Source of the DNA: Prostheceraeus crozeri
Taxonomy: Eukaryota; Platyhelminthes; Polycladida; Euryleptidae
Direction: 5' to 3'
Assembly (NCBI GenBank): GCA_907163375.1
Contig: CAJQUW010000891.1
Location: forward strand, 62,001-126,000
DNA length: 64,000 bases
The notes below the pieces were generated by a model. It worked only from the letters and a program-made list of their open reading frames with translations. It was not told where the DNA came from and made no database searches. Positions within the stretch are counted from its first letter, which is position 1; every line of letters starts with the position of its first letter. The position numbers were made by a program, and so were the translations under genes. Of this stretch, positions 1 to 8,798 are shown piece by piece.

Positions 1-650
1 GTGGTTTTCTTTAATCCTGACAAACAAGAAGAGGAACTAACTAGAGCTCGGCCGACGCGCTGATTTTTAGTAGTCATTGAGTGTGCATTATTTTGTGAAA
101 GTCTCATTTCCGGCCTCTATGAGTGGGGCTTTGTATTTCTGCTCTAAACTCGCTGTACTGAGCTTTTCTTCATTCGCGCATCAAACGTGAATGGTGTTGA
201 AAAGTAAATTATTCTTAGATACTTGGGAAATATTTTGTGTCTATATATTTATGTCTCGATGAATTTCATTCAATGATCAATGTATGTGGCTAAATGTGTC
301 GGAGATACTGAGAGCGATTGAAAATTTAGGGGAGGGGAGTTGAGTCATCCTTAGCTCCTTGTCCCCGAGTGCCTGGATCAGTAAGTCCAATGTATCTACT
401 TACCCAGTCGCAGTTATATTCACAAATATAATTTTGCTATATATTTGGTCATCCTGAATCTATCTGATGATTTTCTATCCACAGAGGAGAAGGAGGCTCT
501 GGCACTTGTACCTTCCATAACTTGAGCCACTTCCAAAATATTCATCAACAAAGAGAAAGCTTAGGCTGACTTTGTGTTCAAACAGGCTTCTGATTTCTAT
601 AATGTGAATGATGAAAGCGTCAGTAGTGAAAACTGTGCTCTACTACGAGT
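1..650. other. Non-coding leader of copy 1
   Basis: No supportable gene. The same sequence recurs at 11979-12628 with only scattered single-base changes, so it is part of the duplicated element. It may be left-end or promoter-distal DNA of the Polinton. Confidence 0.5.
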
Positions 651-823
651 GAGATAGGTACATGGATAGGTACATGTAAAATCCAGTGTTATAGTTTGGT
701 ACATGGATAGGTACATGTATGATCTAGTGTTATGAATAGGAACAGGGAATAGGTACATGTAGAAATAGCTGTGTTATGAATAGGAACATGTATGACTTCT
801 GTCTTATTGGATAGGTACATGTG
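651..823 (+). repeat. Four degenerate ~42-bp repeats (GATAGGTACATG core)
   Basis: The core GGATAGGTACATGT recurs with an intervening (C/T)AGTGTTAT block in four imperfect units. The array lies upstream of the UBA/RING gene, and a TATAAA-like box follows at about 1033. The identical array occurs in copy 2. It could be a promoter-proximal binding array or an iteron-like element; the sequence alone does not decide. Confidence 0.7.
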
Positions 824-1052
824 TTTGGTAGACTGGGTTGAGTACATTGTGTTTCGGAACGTCTATGATCGAACTTGTGCGACTTGGTTCTGAGTACTTG
901 GGTACGTACCGATAGACGTCCGCTGTTTGATTTTGAATGAGTTTGCTCAATTGCGACTATTGTGACTATTGCAACCATTGTAATCAAGATGACAGTCACA
1001 TTGATTTTCCTTTTTACGTAGACAAACTAAGCTATAAATATGAGATAGTTGT

Positions 1053-1340
1053 TTGATCACATACATAATGATGACTAGTATCCCAACATCCTGGGTTGTC
1101 GCAAGAGACCTTGGATATTCGTTCAAAGCTATAGAAACTGTAACAAATCTCAGTGAAAATATCAACGCTGGTGATTTAGTTGTTCGACTAATGGATCTAG
1201 ATAAGTATGCTATGAATAACAATTTGGATCGTAGGTGGATAGAGGATTTCTCCATGCTACACTGCAATTATAGTGAAATTAGGAGGATGAAATTGGAACG
1301 ATATGGAAAGAAGGAGACATTTGACAGTGACTCCCAATAA
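1053..1340 (+). CDS. UBA-like domain ORF, copy 1 (IAP-like, 5' half)
   Basis: A 95-aa ORF whose residues 9-60 resemble the ubiquitin-associated domain found between BIR and RING domains of inhibitor-of-apoptosis proteins: a Ser-Trp-Val-Val-Ala-Arg-Asp-Leu-Gly-Tyr helix, a Thr-Asn-Leu helix, then Ala-Gly-Asp-Leu-Val-x-Arg-Leu-Met-Asp. UBA domains bind ubiquitin. The ORF overlaps a RING reading frame by about 38 nt in another frame. The first codons differ from copy 2 because the sequence around 1040-1080 is rearranged. No BIR domain is visible upstream. The family assignment is inference from pattern, and this copy is probably dead because its RING partner has a stop. Confidence 0.5.
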   Translation: MITYIMMTSIPTSWVVARDLGYSFKAIETVTNLSENINAGDLVVRLMDLDKYAMNNNLDRRWIEDFSMLHCNYSEIRRMKLERYGKKETFDSDSQ

Positions 1341-1563
1341 AAGTGACTTCAGAAGGAAATTAGAAGAAGAGACATTTAAATTATTATGTGAACAAAACTG
1401 CGTTTAATGTTTTAAACAGGAACGATCCCTTCTCCTTTCACCGTGTTCTCATAGCGTTATGTGTTCTACATGTTATGTACCCTTTGAAACTTCATCTTGT
1501 CCCCTTTGTGATCAAGAAATATTTTCAACAGTCACTGTATATCGTGCATGTGCACGTCTGTGA
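1303..1563 (+). pseudogene. RING finger, copy 1, interrupted by stop
   Basis: This frame matches the intact RING ORF at 13258-13506 of copy 2. It keeps the Cys-x2-Cys, Pro-Cys-Ser-His, Cys-x2-Cys and Cys-Pro-Leu-Cys ligands. The codon after Cys-Val is TAA at 1405-1407, where copy 2 has AAA (Lys), so the frame ends inside the first zinc knuckle. The 3' end also differs by a small indel near 1551. RING domains of this C3HC4 type are E3 ubiquitin ligases in IAP and MDM2 families. Confidence 0.75.
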
Positions 1564-1595
1564 TTGGTCACTATTGTGTCTTTGTGTGGCTTTTC

Positions 1596-1605
1596 TATAT
1601 AAGGA
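1596..1605 (+). promoter_or_regulatory. TATA box TATATAAGGA
   Basis: TATATAAGGA lies 67 nt before the second in-frame ATG (1663) of the Cys-rich ORF, and a pyrimidine/TTTCAAG stretch follows about 27 nt downstream. The same ten bases precede the 243-aa gene at 2525-2534 and occur on the minus strand at 30234-30243. Confidence 0.65.
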
Positions 1606-1650
1606 GGGCATTGTACCGTTCTATTTCAAGCATAATTTGAGGCTAATACA

Positions 1651-2055
1651 ATGTCAATCACCATGTCGTTCACTACCAACATTCCCATTTCAATAATTTA
1701 CCGAAGTCAACTCTTCACCGGCAATATATTCTATTCTGCCGTAAATATAACTGGCTATAAAGCGGATTTGGTGGATTTGATGGAGGAAACAGTTAAGTAT
1801 TTCCGCTGCGGAGAGGACGTTGTGGTGCAGAGAATGTCAGTGAGAGTCGTGAACAACGCTCTTACACGAGTTGCAAGATTTTGGCTCAATGAAGTATTTC
1901 GCCCACTAGCTCAAACTGAGAGTCTACCGGAATACTCTCGCTGCTGCTGCAGCAGTATCCAACGAAAACTCAACACATGTCTCCATGACATTGTCACCTC
2001 AAGCTACTTTGACGAGAAGGGTGAGAAATGTAAATTGGACTTGTTGGACTTCTAA
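1651..2055 (+). pseudogene. Cys-rich unknown protein, 3'-truncated, copy 1
   Basis: A 134-aa ORF of unknown function, identical over most of its length to the 207-aa ORF at 13617-14240. Start could be Met1 (1651) or Met5 (1663). A Cys-Cys-Cys run lies near residue 94. Copy 1 carries a deletion at about 2040 that removes the last ~75 residues and replaces them with a short tail (Leu-Asp-Phe, stop). I do not recognise a family. Its position after a TATATAAGGA box and before the structural genes suggests an element gene rather than host sequence. Confidence 0.5.
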
Positions 2056-2076
2056 TTTGTCCAAATTAGAATAAAA

Positions 2077-2466
2077 ATGTCTGTAAAACGGAAGGCATCT
2101 TCTCGTCAATCGAAACGCTCCTTCAAACCTTCAAGTCAGTTTAAAAAGGCGTTGCGAAAGTTAAACAGGATACATGATAATAAGAAGTGTAAATTGATTC
2201 ATAATTCAAGTGATGATTTCATTCGCGATTTAGCTTTTGCAATACACAAATATCTACCTATTTACAAGCCTCTACTGAATGCTGGCTCTTTGAATAGCAT
2301 AAAAAAGTTTTCAAATCCAAGGAGCAGTGATAAGAAAAGGCGAAATTTAATTCAGCGCGGTGGTGGTGGGCTTATAAGTATGTTACATGATATTGGAAAC
2401 TGTATTAATGGTGTAATCAATAGTCCGCTTGGAAGGATTGCAGCAACTGCTGCAATGTTAATATAA
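2077..2466 (+). CDS. Small basic protein with Gly-rich hydrophobic tail, copy 1
   Basis: A 129-aa protein. Residues 1-30 are rich in Lys, Arg and Ser; residues 60-90 are again basic; then comes Gln-Arg-Gly-Gly-Gly-Gly-Leu followed by a hydrophobic C-terminus ending Ala-Ala-Met-Leu-Ile. Basic N-terminus plus Gly-Gly motif plus hydrophobic tail is the layout of packaged core or capsid-associated peptides processed by adenain-type proteases in adenoviruses and Polintons. That role is inference. Intact in both copies, with three or four substitutions, and it sits 5' of the ATPase like other virion genes. Confidence 0.6.
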   Translation: MSVKRKASSRQSKRSFKPSSQFKKALRKLNRIHDNKKCKLIHNSSDDFIRDLAFAIHKYLPIYKPLLNAGSLNSIKKFSNPRSSDKKRRNLIQRGGGGLISMLHDIGNCINGVINSPLGRIAATAAMLI

Positions 2467-2524
2467 CGTCAACGAATCATAAAGTAACACGTCATCACTT
2501 TGATCGATGAGTCATATATAGGTG

Positions 2525-2534
2525 TATATAAGGA
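2525..2534 (+). promoter_or_regulatory. TATA box TATATAAGGA
   Basis: TATATAAGGA about 84 nt upstream of the ATG of the 243-aa gene, with an ACTTTCAAG stretch about 34 nt downstream that could mark transcription start. Conserved at 17327-17336. Confidence 0.65.
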
Positions 2535-2617
2535 AGACGCTTTAATGATATTTTATCACTTTCAAGTGACAATTCATTTGCGCTGGTTGAAAGCTCCGAA
2601 TTAGTACTTGTTGAAAC

Positions 2618-3347
2618 ATGACTCAGAAAATGTATACAATCAGAGAGGAAGGTGACGCTTTTGAGCAAGATCTCTTGAAGCTTCGTCCGACACGAAAGGT
2701 GCAAGGGATTGGAAATACATTCTACTTTCAAACCTTGAATTATGGTGATGGCTTTTATCTTCAAGTTCCATTTTTCCACAGTAATGGCATGTCTACATCA
2801 GGGTATAGCAATATTAGACAAATGCGAGTGACTTTTCCAAAATGGCAACAGGTGATTCTTAAAACTTAACTCTTTCGCGAAAGAATGTGTTGAGCTGCCT
2901 GACAGTGCTCCCACTCATTGGAGAAAGGCATTAGAGGAAGGAGTTGGTTACAAGGAATTGCCGGAATTCAATACACTGTTTTTAAATTTATCGGATCATT
3001 TTCAAGCATTCGATCTCTTTACAAACGCGATGGAATGTGAGGATCTCAAACGGGGTCGCTATATGGGCTTAGTGCACGTTACCGGACTTTATATTGGCTC
3101 ACATGGTTCGACTGGTAAAGTCGCATCTTTACAAATGAAGGTTCTTCAACTTGTCTATGAGCCACTACCAATTGATAAATGCTTAATTAACATTGATAAG
3201 ACTGCTTCAAGTGATGGGAAGGAAGAGAGCAAAAAGCGAGGGCGGAAATCTAAAGATGGGAATCCTAAATTGAAGTTGAAGCGCCAAGATGCTGACTTGA
3301 AAACTTTCTATAATCCTAATTGTGATGAGGAAGCCCAAATGTTTTAA
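2618..3347 (+). pseudogene. 243-aa unknown protein, frameshifted, copy 1
   Basis: The copy 2 version (17420-18151) is one 243-aa ORF. Here two bases are missing near 2868, so the frame stops after 83 codons and the rest is open in another frame (2958-3347). An AATAAA at 3386-3391 follows the stop and probably ends this transcription unit. Function is described under the intact copy. Confidence 0.8.
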
Positions 3348-3472
3348 TTTGTAAATGTAAATTGAAAGTTTCTATTCTGAATGTAAATAAACGTGATCTG
3401 GAACATGTGTCTGTTTTGTTGTTCTAAGCAAAATTATCGGGATGATGAGTTTAATGTTAATGGAATTATAAG

Positions 3473-4108
3473 ATGACAGATTTTCGTCTATTCACTGATC
3501 GCACTATGTGTGTCGCTGGACCAAGTCAGTCCGGTAAAACTACATTTATAACTCAATTGCTACAATATAGAAATGAAATGTTTAACAAAGAAATTATGAG
3601 AGTCAAATGGTATTATGGAATATTTCAACCACAACTACATTCTGCACTTCGCCAGAAAGGTTATGAGATGAAGCAAGGGTTGCCATCAACTGAGGATATC
3701 AAAGCAGGTGACTTACTAGTATTAGATGATCTATTGCGTGAAAGCAAATCTTCAAAGGATGTAACTGAAATGTTCATTCAAACTGCACATCATAGGGAAG
3801 CTTTTATTATCTACATCACCCAAAACATCTTCGATGGAGGGAAAGAGCAAAGAACTAGAAGTTTAAATACACATTATTTGGCAATATTTAAAAATCCAAA
3901 AGATAGCAGTCAGATACATCATCTCAGTAGACAAATATTACCTCAACAACCTAAAGTACTTTCAAAAATATATGAAGATGTAACAAAGAAACCACATGGC
4001 TATCTATTTATTGATCTAACCCAGGAATGTCCGGAACGACTTCGATTTCGAACAAATATCATACCTAATTCCGTTGAACCAATGACAGTTTTCTCGGTTC
4101 ACAGTTAG
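3473..4108 (+). CDS. Packaging ATPase (FtsK/HerA type), copy 1
   Basis: A 211-aa P-loop ATPase of the size and type used by Polintons, virophages and adintoviruses to pump DNA into the capsid. Walker A is Gly16-Pro-Ser-Gln-Ser-Gly-Lys-Thr23. Walker B is Leu-Leu-Val-Leu-Asp-Asp at about 81-86. A Thr-Gln-Asn sensor follows at about 116-118. The start ATG is preceded by an AT-rich leader with no in-frame upstream ATG. The ORF is full length and open in both copies; the only amino-acid change noted is Lys143 (copy 1) versus Arg (copy 2). Retention of an intact ATPase amid broken neighbours is consistent with recent decay. Confidence 0.9.
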   Translation: MTDFRLFTDRTMCVAGPSQSGKTTFITQLLQYRNEMFNKEIMRVKWYYGIFQPQLHSALRQKGYEMKQGLPSTEDIKAGDLLVLDDLLRESKSSKDVTEMFIQTAHHREAFIIYITQNIFDGGKEQRTRSLNTHYLAIFKNPKDSSQIHHLSRQILPQQPKVLSKIYEDVTKKPHGYLFIDLTQECPERLRFRTNIIPNSVEPMTVFSVHS

Positions 4109-4117
4109 TTTTAAGCA

Positions 4118-4798
4118 ATGTACTTTGTTGCCTTATTATTTTCAAACATGTCGTATTCAAAGATGGTAGTCATTCCTCAAGAGGAGTATGTACAATTGAC
4201 TACATTACAAAGTGCACAGGAAGTCAAAAATATAGATCAACCTGTTACGAATCAACTTATGGAACTAACACAAAAGGATATGGAAATTCAGAAGATTAAG
4301 GATTCCTATCGACGAATGCAGTTAGCAGCTGAAAACATTGATGAGAGGCGACAGATTCGTGACAAGTTGCAACGATTTATAACCTTGTCAACACCTCGAC
4401 CACATCGTGTGCGCACTGAGCGATTATTTGACTTCATTGATCCACATGTGAAGTTCAGTGAGAGAGGGGAGATAATAGATGAAACAACTGGTGATGTTAT
4501 TAGAAATAGTCACATAGATGACCTTCTACAATATGCTGTCAGAGATGTAAGGCGAAAACTAGGTGCACCACAAGGGTGGACATATTTTCAGAAAATTTTA
4601 TCTGATCAAAATGTACCTCACAATATAATTGGAGGACCGACTGTGAATGAGTTGGATAAGGGGCACTTACAAGATGGATCAAAAAGTAAAACACCAACGA
4701 TGGCGGTCAAGCGAGAGCTTCATGATCCCGATTATCTTCAACCAAAAAGAGCTACTAGGCGCTCAATGCGTGTTGGGAAGGAGCATAGTAAATATTAA
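4118..4798 (+). CDS. Coiled-coil Polinton protein, copy 1
   Basis: A 226-aa ORF; the likelier start is Met11 at 4148 (Met-Ser-Tyr-Ser-Lys), which gives 216 aa. It opens with Val-Val-Ile-Pro-Gln-Glu-Glu-Tyr, a layout I associate with proteins found next to the ATPase in invertebrate Polintons. A predicted coiled coil covers about residues 25-90, and a Lys/Arg-rich tail ends the protein. Function unknown; the tail suggests nucleic-acid or core contact. It starts 10-40 nt after the ATPase stop and is intact in both copies. Confidence 0.65.
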   Translation: MYFVALLFSNMSYSKMVVIPQEEYVQLTTLQSAQEVKNIDQPVTNQLMELTQKDMEIQKIKDSYRRMQLAAENIDERRQIRDKLQRFITLSTPRPHRVRTERLFDFIDPHVKFSERGEIIDETTGDVIRNSHIDDLLQYAVRDVRRKLGAPQGWTYFQKILSDQNVPHNIIGGPTVNELDKGHLQDGSKSKTPTMAVKRELHDPDYLQPKRATRRSMRVGKEHSKY

Positions 4799-4965
4799 TC
4801 AAATATGAATTAAACCTTGCTTCTCTCATATCATGTCGTTACAAAAATTTTGCTGTTGTTTGAAATCTGCGCTCGAAGGTGAAGGAGAAGAGGGCATAGA
4901 GGTTGATATCAATTGTGTTAGCCGTTGCTGTGCGAGTAATACGCGTGCAAATCAGAACAAAGACG

Positions 4966-6053
4966 ATGAGTACAGCAGAGAAACTCAGAAAGATTTATTA
5001 CGACTTAGATCACCCCGCAAGTTTCAGTCGTCCGGAGGTTCTAGCTCGTGCAGCAGGTGTGGGAATAGAGAAAGTCAAGAAGTGGTTGAGGAGTCAACCG
5101 ACTTACACTCTTCACAAGAATGTGAGAAAGCGGTTTCCAACGAGAAAATATGTTGTTAACAATATAGATAGTCAATGACAAGCGGACTTGGCTGACATGC
5201 AACAGATATCACAGTACAATGATGGCTATAAATACATCTTAACCGTAATAGATATTTTATCTCGCTATGCTTGGGCACGTGCGCTGAAATCTAAACGAGG
5301 ACCAGAAGTTGAAGCGGCTTTTCAGAGCATTTTGGAATAGGGGCGTGTTCCGCAAAGAATACAGACTGATCAAGGGAAGGAATTCGATAACTCTCATGTT
5401 CGAAGTCTCCATAAAAGTCATAATGTGGAATTGTTTAGTGTCAAAAGTGCTTATAAAGCTGCCATGGTTGAGAGGTTCAATCGCACACCGAAGACAAAAA
5501 TATGGCGCTATTTCACTGCAAAAAATACACATGTTTGGGTACGTGAGCTGCAGAAATTTGTTAAGAATTACAATGAAAGCTACCATCGAATCATTAAGAG
5601 GAAACCAGTTGATGTTACCCCAGATAATGCGATGGATGTATGGCTTCGATTGTATGATAAGAAAGCGAAAAACATTTCCAATGAAAAGACAATTAATGTT
5701 GTGATAGAGTTCGGATTTCAAAGGTTAAGTCTACATTTGAGAAGGGGTATCTACCTAATTGGACTGAAGAAGAGTTTTTTGTAGATGAAGTAAATAGAAA
5801 ATTTAGACCCACCGTGTATAAATTAATAGATTACCATGGCAATCCAATTGAAGGAAAATTTTACTCTTATGAATTGCAAGTAGTAGACAGAAGTGAAGAG
5901 GTTTATATGATTGACAAAATAATTAGGAAGAAAGGTCATGGCAATCAAAGGAAATATCTAGTTAAATGGAAAAGGTATCCTGATTCATTCAATAGCTGGA
6001 TAACGCACCAGGATCTACAAAATGTGGAGGTGGGAGACACTCGCAACTTTTAA
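4966..6053 (+). pseudogene. Polinton integrase with chromodomain, broken, copy 1
   Basis: A retroviral-type (rve) integrase that would insert the element into host DNA. From the ATG at 4966, an N-terminal helix-turn-helix-like zone (residues 1-60) is followed by the DDE core: Gln-Ala-Asp-Leu-Ala-Asp (first Asp), Gln-Thr-Asp-Gln-Gly-Lys-Glu-Phe (second Asp) and Val-Glu-Arg-Phe-Asn-Arg (Glu). A C-terminal chromodomain (about 5895-6030, Lys-Tyr-Leu-Val-Lys-Trp-Lys and Ser-Trp-Ile) would read methylated histones. Lesions: TGA at 5175-5177 just before the first catalytic Asp, TAG at about 5338-5340, and a frameshift near 5705. All three catalytic residues remain. An overlapping 108-aa ORF (4833-5159) is treated as a shadow. 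Confidence 0.88.
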
Positions 6054-6093
6054 GCTAATATAGCATGTGACTTCTTCCATATATGAGTTAAAT

Positions 6094-7654
6094 ATGTCTA
6101 CTAACTTCAACATCATTCTTCCAAGCAATAGCAACCCCAAGATATTCCCAAGTAACAAACCATCTCTATACTCTGTTGAATTCGCTAATCCAATTACTCT
6201 GCATGGACCCCATGAAGTTGCTCTAACTGAAATTACTTATTACAGCGATATCAGTTTGCTAAAAAACAATTATTTTGAATTACATAAAGAAGGATGATTG
6301 TTTTCGCATTTTTCACAATAGTCTACATGGTGCATGGGCTTTTTATCATCTAACTTTACATCCTTTTTCAACATCTTTACCATCTGTCCAGAACATGATT
6401 AAAATTCAAAAGGCATTTGCAACGTCAACTTTTGATTTTAAGGTTCCCACAATGAGCTTGCAGGACACAGAAAAGGAAATCGGCAGAATGTTTCAACGAA
6501 TAAATGATCTCTTCGAGCTGACTTTGAATAAAGTCTACAAACCAGTCATAAAGGGGTCAACAAAATTGATGAAGGAAGGGAAGCATGTTCTTGTATTAGG
6601 TAGGGATTTGAGTCATACTTTGGGGTATTCCAGAACAACGTTCTCATCAAGATATTGGTACAATGGACGTGGGTGGAAATCGGAGAGGAAAGTCACTGAT
6701 TTTCAATGTAGAATTGTGCCATTGTATGCATTACGAAAAAGGAGCATCCGAGTAAAAAATCAATTTGAGGTCATTAAAAGTGTTGAAGACTTTGCAAGAA
6801 AGTTTCAAGGATCAGTGCCAGAAACGCTTATGACCTGTGAATATAAGAAGGAGAAAGTAACTTTATTTACTGTTGAAACAGAGGCAGAATTTCTTGTTTT
6901 TACTAAAAAGACACCATTGGAAAAGTCTGATTCCGCTGTTATTGAATTCGGATCTGAAATGACTGGGAAGTTTAAGGCCCTTGAAAGCGCACCTTGGTTG
7001 ACAGAATTAAATGATACATTCAAGGCTCAATTGTCCTCTTCAAAACTCAAAGCATCAACAAATGTTTCATGGCATATCTACGTATACAGCAAAGACATTG
7101 GGTGATGATTTGTCTACTTCCAGTGAACTTGTAAAAAGAATTAATTTGAACATTGGAAGCTTGAAAACGCCATCTGAATTGTGTACGAAGTTAAATGAGT
7201 TTGGTGTAGATTACCTCGACGCAGATGAATATTTCTTTTCCTATGAACCACATAAAAAGCGCATGGTTCTAAAGGTAGGGAAGAACTATTTTGTCAAGTT
7301 CGATAGCGTGTTAACGACCACATTGGGATTCTCAAATCAACTATTTATGAAGGCACATCAATAGGCGATACAGCCCCATCACTAGAGCGTGATATAAGTA
7401 ACTTATACGTCTATTGTAACATTATTGAATATACAAGGGTTGGCGACATTGAGGCCCCACTTCTGCGCACATTTCCTCTCTCATCCGTGAGGAAGCAACT
7501 AATCAATCGAGAATTTTTTAACACAATGTATCTACCAATCAGCCGAAATTACATCAATAGAATTGACATATCAATTCATGATGACGCAGGAGAAGTAGTA
7601 CCGTTCTGTGGTGGTGTTGCTGTTTCGACCCTACATATTAGGTCACGAGAATAA
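6094..7654 (+). pseudogene. Probable minor capsid protein (PY/penton-like), frameshifted, copy 1
   Basis: A roughly 515-codon gene spread over four frames: 6094-6297, 6275-7105, about 7095-7364, and about 7346-7654 ending TAA. It begins Leu-Pro-Ser-Asn-Ser, then Val-Ala-Leu-Thr-Glu-Ile, and ends with a block reading Asn-Ile-Ile-Glu-Tyr-Thr-Arg-Val-Gly-Asp, Pro-Leu-Leu-Arg and Asp-Ile-Ser-Ile-His-Asp-Asp. Both blocks fit the long conserved virion protein of invertebrate Polintons, often taken as the minor capsid or penton-associated protein. At least three frameshifts make it non-coding. A LINE fragment begins at the base after the stop. Confidence 0.65.
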
Positions 7655-8287
7655 GGCTGGCTGGCTGGCTGGTTTACCCGACCCCGTCCCGCGGATAGGG
7701 GCGTGGTGGAACGCCACGGAGACCGAGGAGGCGGGCAACCCCCCACGGGCGATGCCAAAGATCAGAAACAGAGCCCGAGGACCCGAAGATAGCCGGTCGG
7801 GTAGAAGAGAGGGAGGGACAAGAGCACAGTAAGTGGGGTACATCGTGGTTTACACCACAAACAGGGCAGTCAGGAGAAGTGGACCTGCCAATCCTGTGAA
7901 GATAGGAGTTGAGAAGAAGGCTGTGGCCGTTGCAACGAAGACGTGAGAGCTCACAACGGACAGCGCGAGGGAGGGACAGCTCCTCAGTTGCTACGCTAGG
8001 GACTTGTGAAGAAATCAAAGACGAGAGAAGTGCCACTTTTGGCCAGCGCATCTGCAGTATCATTGCCACTGATGTTCGAGTGACCAGGAAGCCACTGCAA
8101 TGACACTGAGATCGAGGAAGAGCAGAGGGACGACAAAGAGGACCAGACAGACGTGGACAAGAGAGGCGACGGTGGTGAAGAGAGCACGGTCAGAGCCGAG
8201 AGAGAGTCGGACAAGAGAAGAAGAGAGGAAAAGAGACACGAGGAGTGATGGGAAACGGACCAAGAGAGAGCATGCTGGATTGCAACC
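7655..8287 (-). mobile_element. LINE 3' fragment with RNase H, internally deleted, copy 1
   Basis: The minus strand encodes pieces of the same RNase H-containing LINE C-terminus seen whole in copy 2. Present are Gln-Trp-Leu-Pro-Gly-His-Ser and Asp-Thr-Ala-Asp-Ala-Leu-Ala-Lys of the RNase H, and the final Cys-Pro-Val-Cys / His-Leu-Leu-Cys knuckle. The 3' end abuts a GGCT tetranucleotide run at about 7654-7672. About 107 bp present in copy 2 is missing near 8029, and the 5' edge at 8287 is shorter than in copy 2. GC content is much higher than the surrounding Polinton DNA. Confidence 0.8.
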
Positions 8288-8335
8288 ATTTTTGCTTTAC
8301 CCTATTGTGACTTCCATAGTTATTCAATGGTCATA

Positions 8336-8788
8336 ATGACAGGCATTTACAGTAGTCCATCATATCAGAGCGGTTATCCCGTATTTGTTGGAGGAGGCAT
8401 ATTCGGTGCACTAAGACGTATGGTTCTTCCAACGCTCAAAAAGTATGGCGTACCAATCATGAAGCGTGTTGGAAGCAGGGCTTCAGATTTTGGTGCAAAT
8501 GTTGCAGCTGATGCGCTTCAAGGTGAATCTATGAAAATGCGCGCGCAGCAATCTGCCATAGACGCATTAGATGATTCAACAAAGACGAGACGTACAGTTC
8601 GGAAGAAGCGTAGGAAGCCAAGACAAGTTGGATCCGGTCGAGTTACTAAGCAAAGACGCAGGAAAAGTAAAAAGCCGACTAGAGCAGCACGTTCTAAATC
8701 TAGACGTCGAGTGAAAACAAGAAAGCGCAAACGAAATTCCACAGCGACTAGAAGCAAGTCAAAACGAAGGAAGACAACATATTTGTAG
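8336..8788 (+). CDS. pVI-like basic minor virion protein, copy 1
   Basis: About 150 aa from the ATG at 8336 (an earlier in-frame ATG is at 8327). The N-terminus has Tyr-Gln-Ser-Gly then Gly-Gly-Gly-Ile-Phe-Gly-Ala-Leu-Arg-Arg-Met-Val-Leu-Pro, an amphipathic segment like the membrane-active adenovirus protein VI analogues of Polintons. Residues 60-90 are a helical Ala-rich stretch. The last 60 residues are a dense Arg/Lys/Ser tail suited to DNA binding. The role is inferred from layout and from its place between the two capsid genes. This copy is open throughout. Confidence 0.7.
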   Translation: MTGIYSSPSYQSGYPVFVGGGIFGALRRMVLPTLKKYGVPIMKRVGSRASDFGANVAADALQGESMKMRAQQSAIDALDDSTKTRRTVRKKRRKPRQVGSGRVTKQRRRKSKKPTRAARSKSRRRVKTRKRKRNSTATRSKSKRRKTTYL

Positions 8789-8798
8789 AGCTAATACG

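Noticed and set aside
1388..1696. 102-aa and 87-aa ORFs over the RING region (also 13343-13606)
   Set aside because: They are out-of-frame readings of the RING sequence.
4833..5159. 108-aa Cys-rich ORF overlapping the integrase start in both copies
   Set aside because: It runs in another frame across the integrase N-terminus; similarity between copies only reflects recent duplication.
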